Shown here one piece after another: positions 43,015-52,163 of a stretch of DNA of 64,000 nucleotides. A program made the translations under genes and the position numbers. Source of the DNA: Betaproteobacteria bacterium (lineage in GTDB: Bacteria > Pseudomonadota > Gammaproteobacteria > Burkholderiales > Ga0077523); the NCBI GenBank assembly GCA_016125475.1, contig WGLR01000040.1:1-64000 (forward strand). Direction: 5' to 3'. Positions within the stretch are counted from its first letter, which is position 1; every line of letters starts with the position of its first letter. A model generated the notes under the pieces. It saw only the letters and a list, made by a program, of their open reading frames with translations. It was not told the DNA's origin and searched no databases.

Positions 43015-44262
43015 TCAGATCGGGAACAGCCAGCCGATGCCCATGCCCGCCATCGTGGCGGCCATCGGAATCGCGCAGCGCAACGCGAGGCGGCGGCCGC
43101 CCGTGAAGAACGCCATCGCGAACTTGAAGACGTTGTTCGCGAAGATCGCGAGGACGATCACGGTCCGCACGTTGTCCGCACCGATCTGCCCGAGGTCCTC
43201 GAGGCGCAGCGAGGACAGCGTGATCGCGTCGACGTCGGTCAGGCCGGAAACGAAGGCAAGCCAGTAGAGGCCGGTCTCGCCCGTGGCGTGACGCAGCCAC
43301 GCCGCCGCGAGCAGGACGAGTCCGTACATGCAGCCGAAGACGAGGGATGCGCGGATCGCGGCGGGGTTGTGCACTTCCGGCATCGGTGGCGGTGTGTCGT
43401 GATTGAGCCGGCGCCAGAGCAGCGCGGAGCCCGCGGCTCCGACGACCAGCCCGCCCGCGAGCGCGGGCAGCACGGCGACGATCAGGGAAGGCGCGGCGAC
43501 GCCCACGATGACGGCGATCCGCGCGAACACGATGACGTTGGCGATCACGATCACGGGTGCCGCCAGGCGCGTGGCGTCGGGTGACGTGCGGGCGTGTCGT
43601 GCATACACGAGCGTCGTGGCGGTACTCGAGACGAGACCGCCGAACAGCCCCAGCAGCCAGGCTCCGTAGCGCTGGCCGACGAACTTCAGCGCGATGTAGC
43701 CGGCGAGGCTGACGCCCGATATCAGCACCACCATGAGCCAGATCTGGCGCGGATTGAGTGCGTCGTAGGGGCCGTAGTTGCGGTCCGGGAGCAGCGGGAG
43801 CACGACGAGGGAGACGACCCCGAACTGCAGGATCGATATGAGCTCCTCCCGCTCGAGCTTCAGCGTGACGCCGCGCAGTTCGGACTTGAAGTAGAGCAGG
43901 ACCGTCGCGCCGATCGCGAGCATCACCGCGAGCTGTGCGAGGTCGAACCAGACCATCACGGAGAGCGAGTAGCACAGCAGGGCGGCCACGACGGTCGTGG
44001 TGCCGGGATCGTCCGAGATCGGCGAGGTCGCGTAGACCGCGATCAGCATGACTCCGACGAGCACGAGACCGACGACCGGGAGCCAGGCTATGCCGATCTT
44101 CTCGCCGAGCAGGCAGAGGCTCGTGCCGAGCAGCGCGATCAGCGCGAACGTGCGCAGTCCGGCCTTCGCGCTGGGCCGGCGTTCGCGCTCCGCACCCATG
44201 AGCAGACCGATGGCGGCGCTGGTCGCGAACGCGTCGAGTTCGTGGAATCCCAGCAGAGGCAT
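43015..44262 (-). CDS. MgtC/SapB N-terminal plus DUF4010 membrane protein
   Basis: This polytopic inner-membrane protein of about 415 residues has roughly 12 helices. The N-terminal part FATSAAIGLLMGAERERR and AGLRTFALIALLGT is the MgtC-like signature; the C-terminal DUF4010 part has GLFGGLVSSTATTLVYARHAR and WLAFVSGLTDVDAITLS. The transport substrate is unknown; a link with Mg2+ or other cations is only suggested by the MgtC part. The start at 44262 (MPLLGFHELDAFA) is chosen over 44289. It lies between recJ and prfB in a co-directional series. Confidence 0.85.
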   Translation of the reverse strand: MPLLGFHELDAFATSAAIGLLMGAERERRPSAKAGLRTFALIALLGTSLCLLGEKIGIAWLPVVGLVLVGVMLIAVYATSPISDDPGTTTVVAALLCYSLSVMVWFDLAQLAVMLAIGATVLLYFKSELRGVTLKLEREELISILQFGVVSLVVLPLLPDRNYGPYDALNPRQIWLMVVLISGVSLAGYIALKFVGQRYGAWLLGLFGGLVSSTATTLVYARHARTSPDATRLAAPVIVIANVIVFARIAVIVGVAAPSLIVAVLPALAGGLVVGAAGSALLWRRLNHDTPPPMPEVHNPAAIRASLVFGCMYGLVLLAAAWLRHATGETGLYWLAFVSGLTDVDAITLSSLRLEDLGQIGADNVRTVIVLAIFANNVFKFAMAFFTGGRRLALRCAIPMAATMAGMGIGWLFPI

Positions 44263-44368
44263 GTCGTCCGTCCGTGAATTGCAGATCAAGAGTATCGGTT
44301 TTGCGCGGCGCCCGGTAGGCGGTCGGGGAAGGTCCGGGTCGTCCCGGCCACGATGACGGGCGGCCGAT

Positions 44369-46072
44369 TCAGGACGGCTCCCAGTGTTCGAGGGTGAGCT
44401 GGACCGACCGGGCCCCGTTCCACTCGTTCACCTCGAGGCGATAGGCCGCGCGAATCCGTTCGGGCACGGGCTCGGCATGCCGGAAGAGCATGGCGGTCAG
44501 CGGCGCGGACCGGCCGTCGCCTGCGGGAACGAGCTCGAGCCGCGTGTGGGCACCGCCCACGAGGCGCTGCGTGCGGACGCGAAAGTCTCCCGCGAATACC
44601 GGGGCGGCGAACCCCTGACCCCAGACCTGTTCCCGCAGTTGCTCGGCCAGGGCCAGCGTGAGGCTGTCGGGGCCGAGTTCGCCGTCGGTCTCGATGACCT
44701 GCTCGAGATCCGCGGGGCTCAGCAGGGCCGCGACCGTATCGTCGAACGCGCCGCGGAAGCGGTCGAAGTCCGCGGCCCGGATGCCGACGCCGGCCGCGGC
44801 GGCGTGACCGCCGAAGCGAACGATGAGGCCTGGGTGACGACGGTCGACGAGGTCCAGCGCGTCCCGGAGATGGAGGGCGCGGATCGAGCGGCCCGATCCC
44901 TTGATCTCGCCGTCCGGTCCGGGCGCGAAGCACACGGTCGGTACGTGAAAGCGCTCGCGGAGCCGCGAGGCGAGCAGACCCACGACCCCGGGGTGCCAGC
45001 CTTCGTCGAACATCACGAGGCTCGCGCGTCCGCGGGGCGGCGCCGCGCCGATCGCGTCGAGCGCCGCCGCCTGCATGTCGGCCTCGACCTCGCGCCGTTC
45101 GCGGTTCAGGCCATCGAGCTGTCCGGCCAGTGCGAGCGCATGGTCCGCGTCGTTCGTGATGAGGCACTCGATCCCCTGTGCCATGTCTTCCATGCGGCCC
45201 GCGGCGTTCAGGCGGGGGCCGAGCACGAACCCGAGGTCGTGACAGGTCGCCGACGCGAGGGGTCGTCCGGCGACCCGGGCCAGCGCCTGGATGCCCGGGC
45301 GGGTTCGGCCGGCACGCATCCGGCGCAGTCCCTGCGTCACGAGCACACGGTTGTTGCGGTCGAGCCGGACGACGTCCGCGACGGTCCCGAGCGCGACGAG
45401 ATCCAGAAGGTCCGCGAGGTTGGGCTCCTCCCTGCGTGCGAAGGCGCCACGCTTCCGGAGTTCCGCGCGCAGCGCGAGCATCACGTAGAACATGACACCC
45501 ACCCCCGCCAGATGCTTGCTCGGGAAGCCGCAGTCCGGCTGGTTGGGGTTCACGATCGCGAGGGCATCCGGCAGTTCGGGCCCGGGCAGATGATGGTCCG
45601 TCACCAGCACCGGGATCCCGAGGCGGGATGCCTCGCGCACGCCTTCGAGGCTCGCGATGCCGTTGTCCACCGTGATGATGAAGTCCGGCGAGGACTCTGC
45701 GGCGATGCGCACGATCTCGGGTGTCAGGCCATAGCCGAACTCGAATCGGTTCGGGACGAGTGTCTCGACCCGCGCACCGAATCGCCGCAGGGCGAGCGCA
45801 CCGACCGCGGACGCCGTCGCACCGTCGGCGTCGTAGTCGCCGACGATCAGCAGTCGCCGGTCGGCCGCGATGGCGTCGGCAAGTACGGATGCCATGTCCT
45901 CGGCATGGGCGAGCAGCGTGAACGGGAGCAGGGTCTGGAGCCCCGTGTCGAGCTCGGTCGTGGCCTCGATGCCCCGGGCGGCAAAGATTCGGGCAAGCAC
46001 CGGATCGACGCCGGCCTCCGCGAGGCGGGCCACGATGGCCGGGGGGACGGAACGCTGCTGCAGTCGCGGCAT
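44369..46072 (-). CDS. recJ: Single-strand-specific 5'-3' exonuclease RecJ
   Basis: In this 567-residue DHH-family nuclease, GDYDADG (78-84) and the TDHHLPG motif (about 150-160) supply the Mn-binding acids and histidines. DHHA1 motif GGHAAAAGVGI is near residue 420, followed by an OB-fold. RecJ acts in RecF-pathway recombination and mismatch repair. The protein length matches E. coli RecJ (577). It is first in a minus-strand series ending with lysS, a linkage also seen in other proteobacteria. Confidence 0.95.
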   Translation of the reverse strand: MPRLQQRSVPPAIVARLAEAGVDPVLARIFAARGIEATTELDTGLQTLLPFTLLAHAEDMASVLADAIAADRRLLIVGDYDADGATASAVGALALRRFGARVETLVPNRFEFGYGLTPEIVRIAAESSPDFIITVDNGIASLEGVREASRLGIPVLVTDHHLPGPELPDALAIVNPNQPDCGFPSKHLAGVGVMFYVMLALRAELRKRGAFARREEPNLADLLDLVALGTVADVVRLDRNNRVLVTQGLRRMRAGRTRPGIQALARVAGRPLASATCHDLGFVLGPRLNAAGRMEDMAQGIECLITNDADHALALAGQLDGLNRERREVEADMQAAALDAIGAAPPRGRASLVMFDEGWHPGVVGLLASRLRERFHVPTVCFAPGPDGEIKGSGRSIRALHLRDALDLVDRRHPGLIVRFGGHAAAAGVGIRAADFDRFRGAFDDTVAALLSPADLEQVIETDGELGPDSLTLALAEQLREQVWGQGFAAPVFAGDFRVRTQRLVGGAHTRLELVPAGDGRSAPLTAMLFRHAEPVPERIRAAYRLEVNEWNGARSVQLTLEHWEPS

Positions 46073-46145
46073 TGAAGGGCTGGCTGGATGGCGAAGATTC
46101 GGATGCTGGTCGATGGGCCGCGGGCGTGTCCTCGCCGGTCGGCGC

Positions 46146-46172
46146 TAAAGACCGACTGCCACGCTCCGATAT
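46146..46172 (+). promoter_or_regulatory. Sigma-28 (FliA)-like promoter of the chemoreceptor gene
   Basis: TAAAG (46146-46150), 14 nt, then TCCGATAT (46165-46172) against the consensus TAAAG-N14-GCCGATAA: the -35 is perfect, the -10 matches 6 of 8, and the spacing is exact. It lies 104 bp before the receptor ATG, consistent with control by the flagellar sigma factor. Confidence 0.6.
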
Positions 46173-46275
46173 TACCCCGCAAGAATGTCTTTTCCAGCCG
46201 GATTCGTCCGTTGCCGGGCTCGGCCACGCGGGCGCACACGATCGCCCGGTGACCACGCTCTGGAGGTAACCACTC

Positions 46276-48273
46276 ATGAAACTGAAGCGCACCCAGGGGA
46301 TTTCCACGCAGCTCACGCTGCTCGCGTGCGGAATCCTGATCCTCGCCGTGACGTGCCTGTCGATGCTGGCCTATTTCCGGGCCTCGGCGGCGCTGGACCG
46401 TCGCTGGCGTGAGGACCTTTCGGCGCAGGTACGCCTGCTCGCGCACCAGTTCCAGACCTTCGATGCGACCGCGAAGGCGAACACCGACCGGCTCTCGCAG
46501 GTCTTCGTGAACATGCTGGGCGGTCACGTCCGGGTGGACCCCGGTCGCGTCGTCCGGATCGGCCAGCACGAGGCACCCGTGGTGATGTCGGATTCGGGCG
46601 TGCTCAACCTGGACTTCTCCGACGTGGACGCGTTCACGAGGATGACGGGCGGCAACGCGACGGTCTTCGTGCGCACGGGGGACGATTTCCTGCGTGTGAC
46701 CACCTCGCTCAAGAAGCAGGACGGCAGCCGCGCGCTCGGCACGCTGCTCGGCACCGGGCACCCGGGTTACGACGCACTCATTCACGGCCGTCCCTACGTC
46801 GGCAAGGCGCACCTGTTCGGTCGCGACTACATGACGAAGTACTCGCCCGTCGTGGACGCGAGCGGCAGGACGGTCGCCATCCTCTACGTCGGCTTCGACA
46901 TCACCGAGGGACTCGCCGCCCTGTTCGACGGCGTGGCCAGCTCGCGGGTGGGTGAGAACGGCTACTACTTCGTGCTGGATGCTTCCGACGGTCCGTCGCG
47001 AGGCGAACTGGTCGTCCGCCCCGAGGCAAGGAGCGGGGCGGTCCCCGCGGCACCGTCGCCGGCCGCCCTCGCCGAGGTCCTGAAGAACGGAGACGACGTC
47101 TTCTCGAGGGACGGGCGTCTCTACGTGTCCTATCCGTTCCCCGCGTGGCACCAGATCTTCGGTGCGAGCGTTTCCGACGAGGAACTGCACGCCGATGCGG
47201 TCCGTGTGCGGAATGTCCTGCTGCTGATCGGCATTCTCGTGACGGTCGTCGGGTGCGTGGTGACGTACCTGGCCGTGACGCGCCGACTGCGTCCGCTCGC
47301 GCAGCTCGCGGACGATGCGGAGCGTATCGGGGCGGGCGATCTCACGGTGCGCTCCGACGTGACGACGCCCGACGAGATCGGTGACGTCGCCCGCGCGTTC
47401 AACCACATGGCCGGGCAGGTGCAGGACATCGTCGTGCGTCTGAAACGGATGGTAGACGGCCTCGGCGAAGCCGTCACGAGCGTGCGCGAGGAATCCCGGC
47501 AGGTACGGGCAGGGTCGGAATCGCAGAGCGAGGCGGCCTCGCGTGCCGCCGCGGCACTCGAGGAGGTCACCGCGAGTCTCTCTCAGGTGAGCGAGAACGC
47601 GCGCGACTCCCGTCGTCTCTCGGAACGCACGAACGACCTGTCGGTGGAAGGCGAGTCCGTCGCGGCGCGGGCCGCGGACGAGACCGCGGCGATCGCGGCC
47701 GCCGTGCGCGATTCCGCCGAGCGGATCTCGGCGCTCAGCGTCCGCTCGGATCAGATCAGCGAGGTCGTGAAGGTGATCAAGGACATCGCCGACCAGACCA
47801 ATCTCCTCGCGCTGAACGCCGCGATCGAGGCGGCACGCGCCGGGGAACAGGGTCGTGGATTCGCGGTCGTGGCCGACGAGGTGCGCAAGCTCGCGGAGCG
47901 CACGAGTCAGGCCACCATCGAGATCGGCGAGATGATCTCGGCGATCCAGGCGGAGACCGGTGGGGCCGTGACGGGCATGCAGGAGGGATCCGGTCGCGTG
48001 GAAGAGGGCGTGAGGCTCGTGCGTCAGGCCGCGACCGCGCTGAACGAGATCCGGGCCGCCGCGGCGGAGACGGTCGCGAAGGCGGCCGAGATCTCGCACG
48101 CCATGGCGGAACAGAGCGCCGCCGGCACGGAGATCTCGAGCAACGTCGAGAACATCGCCATGATGGCGGATCGCAACAGCGGCGCGGCCTCGCGCAACGA
48201 GGAGGTCGTCGCGCAGATCGAGCGCCTCGCCGCGGAGCTGACCAGTCTGACCGCCGGGCTACGCGTGGCTTAA
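46276..48273 (+). CDS. Methyl-accepting chemotaxis protein with periplasmic Cache domain
   Basis: This 665-residue receptor has TM1 at about 13-35, a periplasmic Cache-type sensor (about 40-305, with [21 protein letters not shown] and AILYVGFDI), TM2 at about 313-335, HAMP ([24 protein letters not shown]), and a C-terminal signalling hairpin with [39 protein letters not shown] at about 504-543. The ligand is unknown; Cache_3/Cache_2 sensors often bind carboxylates. GGAGG precedes the ATG and a sigma-28-like promoter lies upstream. The 3' end overlaps the convergent rpfE-like gene by 15 nt. Confidence 0.92.
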   Translation: MKLKRTQGISTQLTLLACGILILAVTCLSMLAYFRASAALDRRWREDLSAQVRLLAHQFQTFDATAKANTDRLSQVFVNMLGGHVRVDPGRVVRIGQHEAPVVMSDSGVLNLDFSDVDAFTRMTGGNATVFVRTGDDFLRVTTSLKKQDGSRALGTLLGTGHPGYDALIHGRPYVGKAHLFGRDYMTKYSPVVDASGRTVAILYVGFDITEGLAALFDGVASSRVGENGYYFVLDASDGPSRGELVVRPEARSGAVPAAPSPAALAEVLKNGDDVFSRDGRLYVSYPFPAWHQIFGASVSDEELHADAVRVRNVLLLIGILVTVVGCVVTYLAVTRRLRPLAQLADDAERIGAGDLTVRSDVTTPDEIGDVARAFNHMAGQVQDIVVRLKRMVDGLGEAVTSVREESRQVRAGSESQSEAASRAAAALEEVTASLSQVSENARDSRRLSERTNDLSVEGESVAARAADETAAIAAAVRDSAERISALSVRSDQISEVVKVIKDIADQTNLLALNAAIEAARAGEQGRGFAVVADEVRKLAERTSQATIEIGEMISAIQAETGGAVTGMQEGSGRVEEGVRLVRQAATALNEIRAAAAETVAKAAEISHAMAEQSAAGTEISSNVENIAMMADRNSGAASRNEEVVAQIERLAAELTSLTAGLRVA

Positions 48274-49311
48274 CCGCTTCTCGGTACCCAGCAGCTGCAG
48301 TCCGAGCTGCGCGGCTCGGCGCCAGAAGCGCAGCGCGTCGAGCCGCTGGAGGTTTGCGTGGATGCCATGGCGTCCCGACAGGCCGACGAGTTCTATCCGG
48401 TCCACGATCCCGGCGCCGAGCGCACCGAGAGCGGGCCCGACACAGTCGCCATCCAGCGTCACCAGCGAGGCGCGCCAGGCGTCCAGATCGCCGCTGTCGG
48501 CGGCTCTTGCGCAGAACGGGTAGTGCATCAGCACCGGGCCACGGCTCGCGGCACCCAGCACGGTCTGCATGGATTCCGGCAGCGCCTCGACCTCGATGCC
48601 CGATGCGTGCGCGAACGCACGCAGGAGCGCATCGTCGGCGTACACCTTCTCGAACGGGTGTCCGGGCGGGGCCGAGAAGCGCCCGCCTCCCCAGAACCAC
48701 AGGCTGTTGACCGGGGGCCTTCCCTGTTCTTCCCGGGCGGCGTTCACCGCGTGGGAATGCATGAGCATCTGCGCTTCGTTGAGGCGCCGGATCCACGTCA
48801 TGGCCTCGTCGCCGCGCGGCAACAGCGGGTCGATCGCACGACCGTGCGCTTCGGAGAGGGGGACGGTCTGAAGCCGCGGTGACTTCCCGATGCGCGCGAT
48901 CCACCGGTCGGGCCGCAACGCGTGCACGCGGATGCCGTCTTCCTCGAAGAACGCGTTGAGCGCGTGCACGAGTTCCTCGGCCTCGTCCGCCCGGATGTCG
49001 AGCGCGTGGCCCGCCGTCAGGAAGAGTTCCGTGCCGCGAGGCCCGAGATGGACCGGGTCGGCGCAGATCCAGGTGTCCGCGCCGGTCTCGTGACCGTGCG
49101 CATGCGCGAGGACGGGGGCGGCGGGCACGTCGGCGGCCTCGTATCCCCAGGTCCGCGCAAGCCACGTCTCGAGCCCCGTCGTCCCCAGACGGCGCAGACG
49201 GCCCTTTCCGAGCAGCCGCTGGATCTTCGGCAGCGACAGTCCGGCATAGGGGCGTTCGTCGCTGAGATCGGGCCAGAAGAGGCCGGGGACGAGGATGTAT
49301 AGCGTTCGCAT
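48259..49311 (-). CDS. RpfE-like / phosphoglycerate-mutase-related protein
   Basis: This 350-residue protein starts [16 protein letters not shown], which resembles the alkaline-phosphatase/iPGM superfamily entry strand, and contains [27 protein letters not shown], the most conserved part of the family called RpfE in Xanthomonas. There rpfE also lies close to recJ, prfB and lysS, as here. The metal-binding residues of true phosphoglycerate mutases are not obvious, so catalytic activity is doubtful. The longer open frame upstream of 49311 is rejected as it lacks homology and overlaps the lolC upstream region. Confidence 0.7.
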   Translation of the reverse strand: MRTLYILVPGLFWPDLSDERPYAGLSLPKIQRLLGKGRLRRLGTTGLETWLARTWGYEAADVPAAPVLAHAHGHETGADTWICADPVHLGPRGTELFLTAGHALDIRADEAEELVHALNAFFEEDGIRVHALRPDRWIARIGKSPRLQTVPLSEAHGRAIDPLLPRGDEAMTWIRRLNEAQMLMHSHAVNAAREEQGRPPVNSLWFWGGGRFSAPPGHPFEKVYADDALLRAFAHASGIEVEALPESMQTVLGAASRGPVLMHYPFCARAADSGDLDAWRASLVTLDGDCVGPALGALGAGIVDRIELVGLSGRHGIHANLQRLDALRFWRRAAQLGLQLLGTEKRLSHA

Positions 49312-49486
49312 GGTCTGTCGCGTCGGCGATCTGGAGTCAGGGTTGCAGTGTTGCACGGACCGCGTGCATTCCGCCACTTCGCGCGGGGCGGACGGCATCC
49401 CGATCGCATGCAAGTCCGGTTCCAGGAGAGACGCGGGGCGGCCCGCTCTGGCAGAATGCGGCGTTTGCAAGCCTCACGCGCGCGCC

Positions 49487-50731
49487 GTGCTTCCCTTCGA
49501 ATACTTCATCGGCCTCCGCTATACGCGGGCCAAGCGCAGGAATCACTTCATCTCCTTCATCTCGATGACCTCCATGGCCGGAATCGCGCTGGGGGTCGCG
49601 GCGCTCATCGTGGTGCTGTCCGTGATGAACGGTTTCCAGCAGGAACTCCGGTCCCGCATCCTGGGTGTCGCCGCCCACATACAGCTGGTCGGCTTCGACG
49701 GCGGTCTCGCCGACTGGCAGAAGGTCTCCGAGATCGCGAGGCGTCACCCCCAGGTGATCGGCGCAGCCCCCTACATCAACGCACAGGCGCTGCTTTCGTT
49801 CGACCAGACGGTTCAGGGAGCGCTCGTGCGGGGTGTGCTGCCCGACCTCGAGTACACCGTCGCGGACATCGGCAGGAAGATGAAGGCCGGTCGCTTCTCC
49901 GATCTCCGACCCGGCGCGTTCGGCATCGTTCTCGGCAGCGAACTCGCGAGGAACCTCGGCGCGCGCCTGGGCGACAAGGTCACGGTCATCGCTCCCCAGG
50001 GCATGGTGACGGCCGCAGGCGTGCTGCCGCGCCTCAAGCAGTTCCGCGTGGTCGGCATCTTCGAGGTCGGGATGTACGAATACGACTCCGGGCTCGCGAT
50101 CATGGATCTCGCCGATGCCCAGAAGCTCTACCGCATGGGCGACCGGGTGACCGGCGTGCGCCTCAAGCTGAAGGACATGTTCGACGCGCCACGGGTGGTG
50201 CGCGAGCTCGCGCCGACCATGCCCGACAACGTCTACCTCACGGACTGGACGCGCAGCCACGGCAACTTCTTCCGGGCCGTGCAGATCGAGAAGCGCGTGA
50301 TGTTCATCATCCTCACGCTGATCGTCGCCGTCGCGGCGTTCAACATCGTGTCCACGCTCGTGATGGCCGTGACCGACAAGCAGGCGGACATCGCGATCCT
50401 GCGCACCCTCGGTGCCTCGCCGGGCTCGATCATGAAGCTCTTCATCGTCCAGGGCACGCTGATCGGGGTCATCGGCACGCTGATCGGGGTCATCGGCGGC
50501 GTGACGCTCGCACTGAACATCGACGTCGTCGTGCCCTTCATCGAGCACACGTTCGGCGTGCAGTTCCTCGCGAAGGATGTCTACTACATCAGCGAGCTGC
50601 CGTCCGAGCTGAAGATGTCGGACGTCGTGACGATCGCCCTCGTGTCACTCGGGCTCAGTCTCGTCGCGACGATCTACCCGAGCTACCGCGCCTCCCGCGT
50701 CAACCCCGCCGCCGCCCTGCGCTATGAGTGA
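49487..50731 (+). CDS. lolC: Lipoprotein-releasing ABC transporter permease LolC/LolE
   Basis: This 414-residue inner-membrane protein, with LolD, releases lipoproteins to LolA. TM1 (about 25-45) follows [23 protein letters not shown], the family N-terminus; a large periplasmic MacB-like domain occupies about 50-270; the last three helices include [34 protein letters not shown] and end with [18 protein letters not shown]. The start is a GTG at 49487. A perfect 21-bp tandem repeat (50456-50497) encodes LIGVIGT twice. It overlaps lolD by 8 nt. Only one permease gene is present, so the complex may be LolF-like or homodimeric. Confidence 0.93.
   Translation: MLPFEYFIGLRYTRAKRRNHFISFISMTSMAGIALGVAALIVVLSVMNGFQQELRSRILGVAAHIQLVGFDGGLADWQKVSEIARRHPQVIGAAPYINAQALLSFDQTVQGALVRGVLPDLEYTVADIGRKMKAGRFSDLRPGAFGIVLGSELARNLGARLGDKVTVIAPQGMVTAAGVLPRLKQFRVVGIFEVGMYEYDSGLAIMDLADAQKLYRMGDRVTGVRLKLKDMFDAPRVVRELAPTMPDNVYLTDWTRSHGNFFRAVQIEKRVMFIILTLIVAVAAFNIVSTLVMAVTDKQADIAILRTLGASPGSIMKLFIVQGTLIGVIGTLIGVIGGVTLALNIDVVVPFIEHTFGVQFLAKDVYYISELPSELKMSDVVTIALVSLGLSLVATIYPSYRASRVNPAAALRYE
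50456..50497 (+). repeat. 21-bp perfect tandem duplication inside lolC
   Basis: Two head-to-tail copies of a 21-bp unit starting ACGCTGATCGGGGTC encode [14 protein letters not shown] in a membrane helix. The reading frame is kept. Confidence 0.85.
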
Positions 50732-51419
50732 AACCTCCATGAACGTGCCCGTGATCCGGTGCCACGCGCTTGCCAAGACCTACCGCGAAGGAACCGCACC
50801 GGTCGACGTGCTGCGCGCGGTGAGCCTCGACGTCGCGCGTGGCGAGACGCTCGCGATCGTGGGCGCCTCGGGGTCCGGAAAGAGCACACTGCTGCATCTG
50901 CTCGGCGGGCTCGACGACCCCAGCGCGGGGCAGGTGGAACTGATGGGGCGGCCGGTGGCCGGGCTGTCGGCGAAGGCGCTCGGCGAGCTGCGCAACCGGA
51001 CGCTCGGATTCGTCTACCAGTTCCATCACCTCCTGCCCGAGTTCACGGCACTCGAGAACGTCGCGATGCCCCTGTACATCCGGCGCATGCCTGCAGCGGA
51101 GGCGCACGAGGCCGCCCGGACGATGCTCGAGCGCGTGGGCCTCGGGGCGCGCCTGGAGCACGTGCCCGGCGAACTGTCGGGCGGGGAGCGTCAGCGCGCC
51201 GCGCTCGCACGCGCGCTCGTGACGCGGCCCGCGTGCCTGCTCGCCGACGAGCCGACGGGCAATCTCGACCGGCGCAACGCGGAGGGCGTGCTGGAGCTCA
51301 TGCTGTCCCTGAACCGGGACCTGGACACCAGCCTCGTGATCGTCACGCACGATCCCGCGATCGCCGAACGCATGGACCGCGTCCTGAAGCTGGACGACGG
51401 CGTGCTCTCGGCGGACTGA
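50724..51419 (+). CDS. lolD: Lipoprotein-releasing ABC transporter ATPase LolD
   Basis: This 231-residue ABC ATPase has Walker [17 protein letters not shown] (about 48-63), the Q-loop region [21 protein letters not shown], signature [15 protein letters not shown], Walker [13 protein letters not shown] and VTHDP. The LolD motif FHHLLPEF is present. It energises LolC. The ATG overlaps the end of lolC by 8 nt. Confidence 0.95.
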   Translation: MSETSMNVPVIRCHALAKTYREGTAPVDVLRAVSLDVARGETLAIVGASGSGKSTLLHLLGGLDDPSAGQVELMGRPVAGLSAKALGELRNRTLGFVYQFHHLLPEFTALENVAMPLYIRRMPAAEAHEAARTMLERVGLGARLEHVPGELSGGERQRAALARALVTRPACLLADEPTGNLDRRNAEGVLELMLSLNRDLDTSLVIVTHDPAIAERMDRVLKLDDGVLSAD

Positions 51420-51426
51420 CGCCCGG

Positions 51427-51442
51427 GCCTCTCCGGAGAGGC
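51427..51442. terminator. 16-bp perfect palindrome between convergent lolD and alkA-like genes
   Basis: GCCTCTCCGGAGAGGC fills the 25 bp between the two stop codons. It could act as a bidirectional transcription barrier, but there is no T-tract on either side, so intrinsic termination is uncertain. Confidence 0.45.
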
Positions 51443-51444
51443 GT

Positions 51445-52080
51445 TCACGGCGCGGCGTCGAGGCTGCGCCAGAGGTACCAGGAAGCGACCGACCGCCACG
51501 GCCGCCAGGGAGCGCTTACCGTGGTGAGCCGCCGTGCGGACAGGTCCCGGCCACGTCCGTAGTGCGTCCGGAGTGCGCGCTGTATGCCGACGTCCCCGAG
51601 CGGGAGGATGTCCGGACGCACGAGATGGAAGATCAGGAACATCTCGGCGGTCCAGCGTCCGATCCCGGGAATCCGGATCAGATCGGTCACGACGGCTTCG
51701 TCGTCCATGGCGGCCCAGCGCGCCGGGTCGATCGTGCCGTCCGTGAAGTCGCGGGCGAGCGTGACGACGTAGCGCAGCTTGCGCTCGGACAGGCCGCACG
51801 CGCGCAGGCGCGCGGGATCCGCCGTCGCCACCGAAACGGCATCGACGTGTCCCGTGAGATCCCCGATGCGTGCCCAGATGGTTCCGGCCGCCTTCGTCGA
51901 CAGCTGCTGGCCGACGATCGCACGGGCGAGCGACACGAACGGATCGGGGCGCGGCACGAGCCGGTGCCGGCCCGTCTGCCGGATCAGCGTGGCCATCACG
52001 GGATCTGCCGCGGCGAGTTCCCGGCACGCGCGCGTCCAGAACGCCGGCGAGGCGGCGGAAGGGGGGACATCCGGTTTCAC
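51445..52080 (-). CDS. alkA: DNA-3-methyladenine glycosylase II-like (HhH-GPD)
   Basis: This 211-residue base-excision glycosylase has PDPFVSLARAIVGQQLSTKAAGTIW (QQLS is the family motif), the helix-hairpin-helix IRIPGIGRWTAEMFLIF, and the catalytic Asp in LPLGDVGIQRAL. It is the short bacterial AlkA form lacking the N-terminal TBP-like domain of E. coli AlkA. The likely start is GTG at 52080 (V/M-KPDVPPSAAS). It removes alkylated bases such as 3-methyladenine. Confidence 0.88.
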   Translation of the reverse strand: MKPDVPPSAASPAFWTRACRELAAADPVMATLIRQTGRHRLVPRPDPFVSLARAIVGQQLSTKAAGTIWARIGDLTGHVDAVSVATADPARLRACGLSERKLRYVVTLARDFTDGTIDPARWAAMDDEAVVTDLIRIPGIGRWTAEMFLIFHLVRPDILPLGDVGIQRALRTHYGRGRDLSARRLTTVSAPWRPWRSVASWYLWRSLDAAP

Positions 52081-52163
52081 GTGGTCTGCATCCTTTCGTG
52101 CGGCAGCGGAGAACTGGCTTCGGAGTGTAGTCCTCGTGCATCGATTCGGAGGATCGGGACGAC

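Noticed and set aside
48259-49470. Longer 403-codon version of the rpfE-like gene
   Set aside because: The extra 53 residues are Ser/Pro/Arg-rich without homology and overlap the region just upstream of lolC; the family N-terminus [10 protein letters not shown] starts at 49311.
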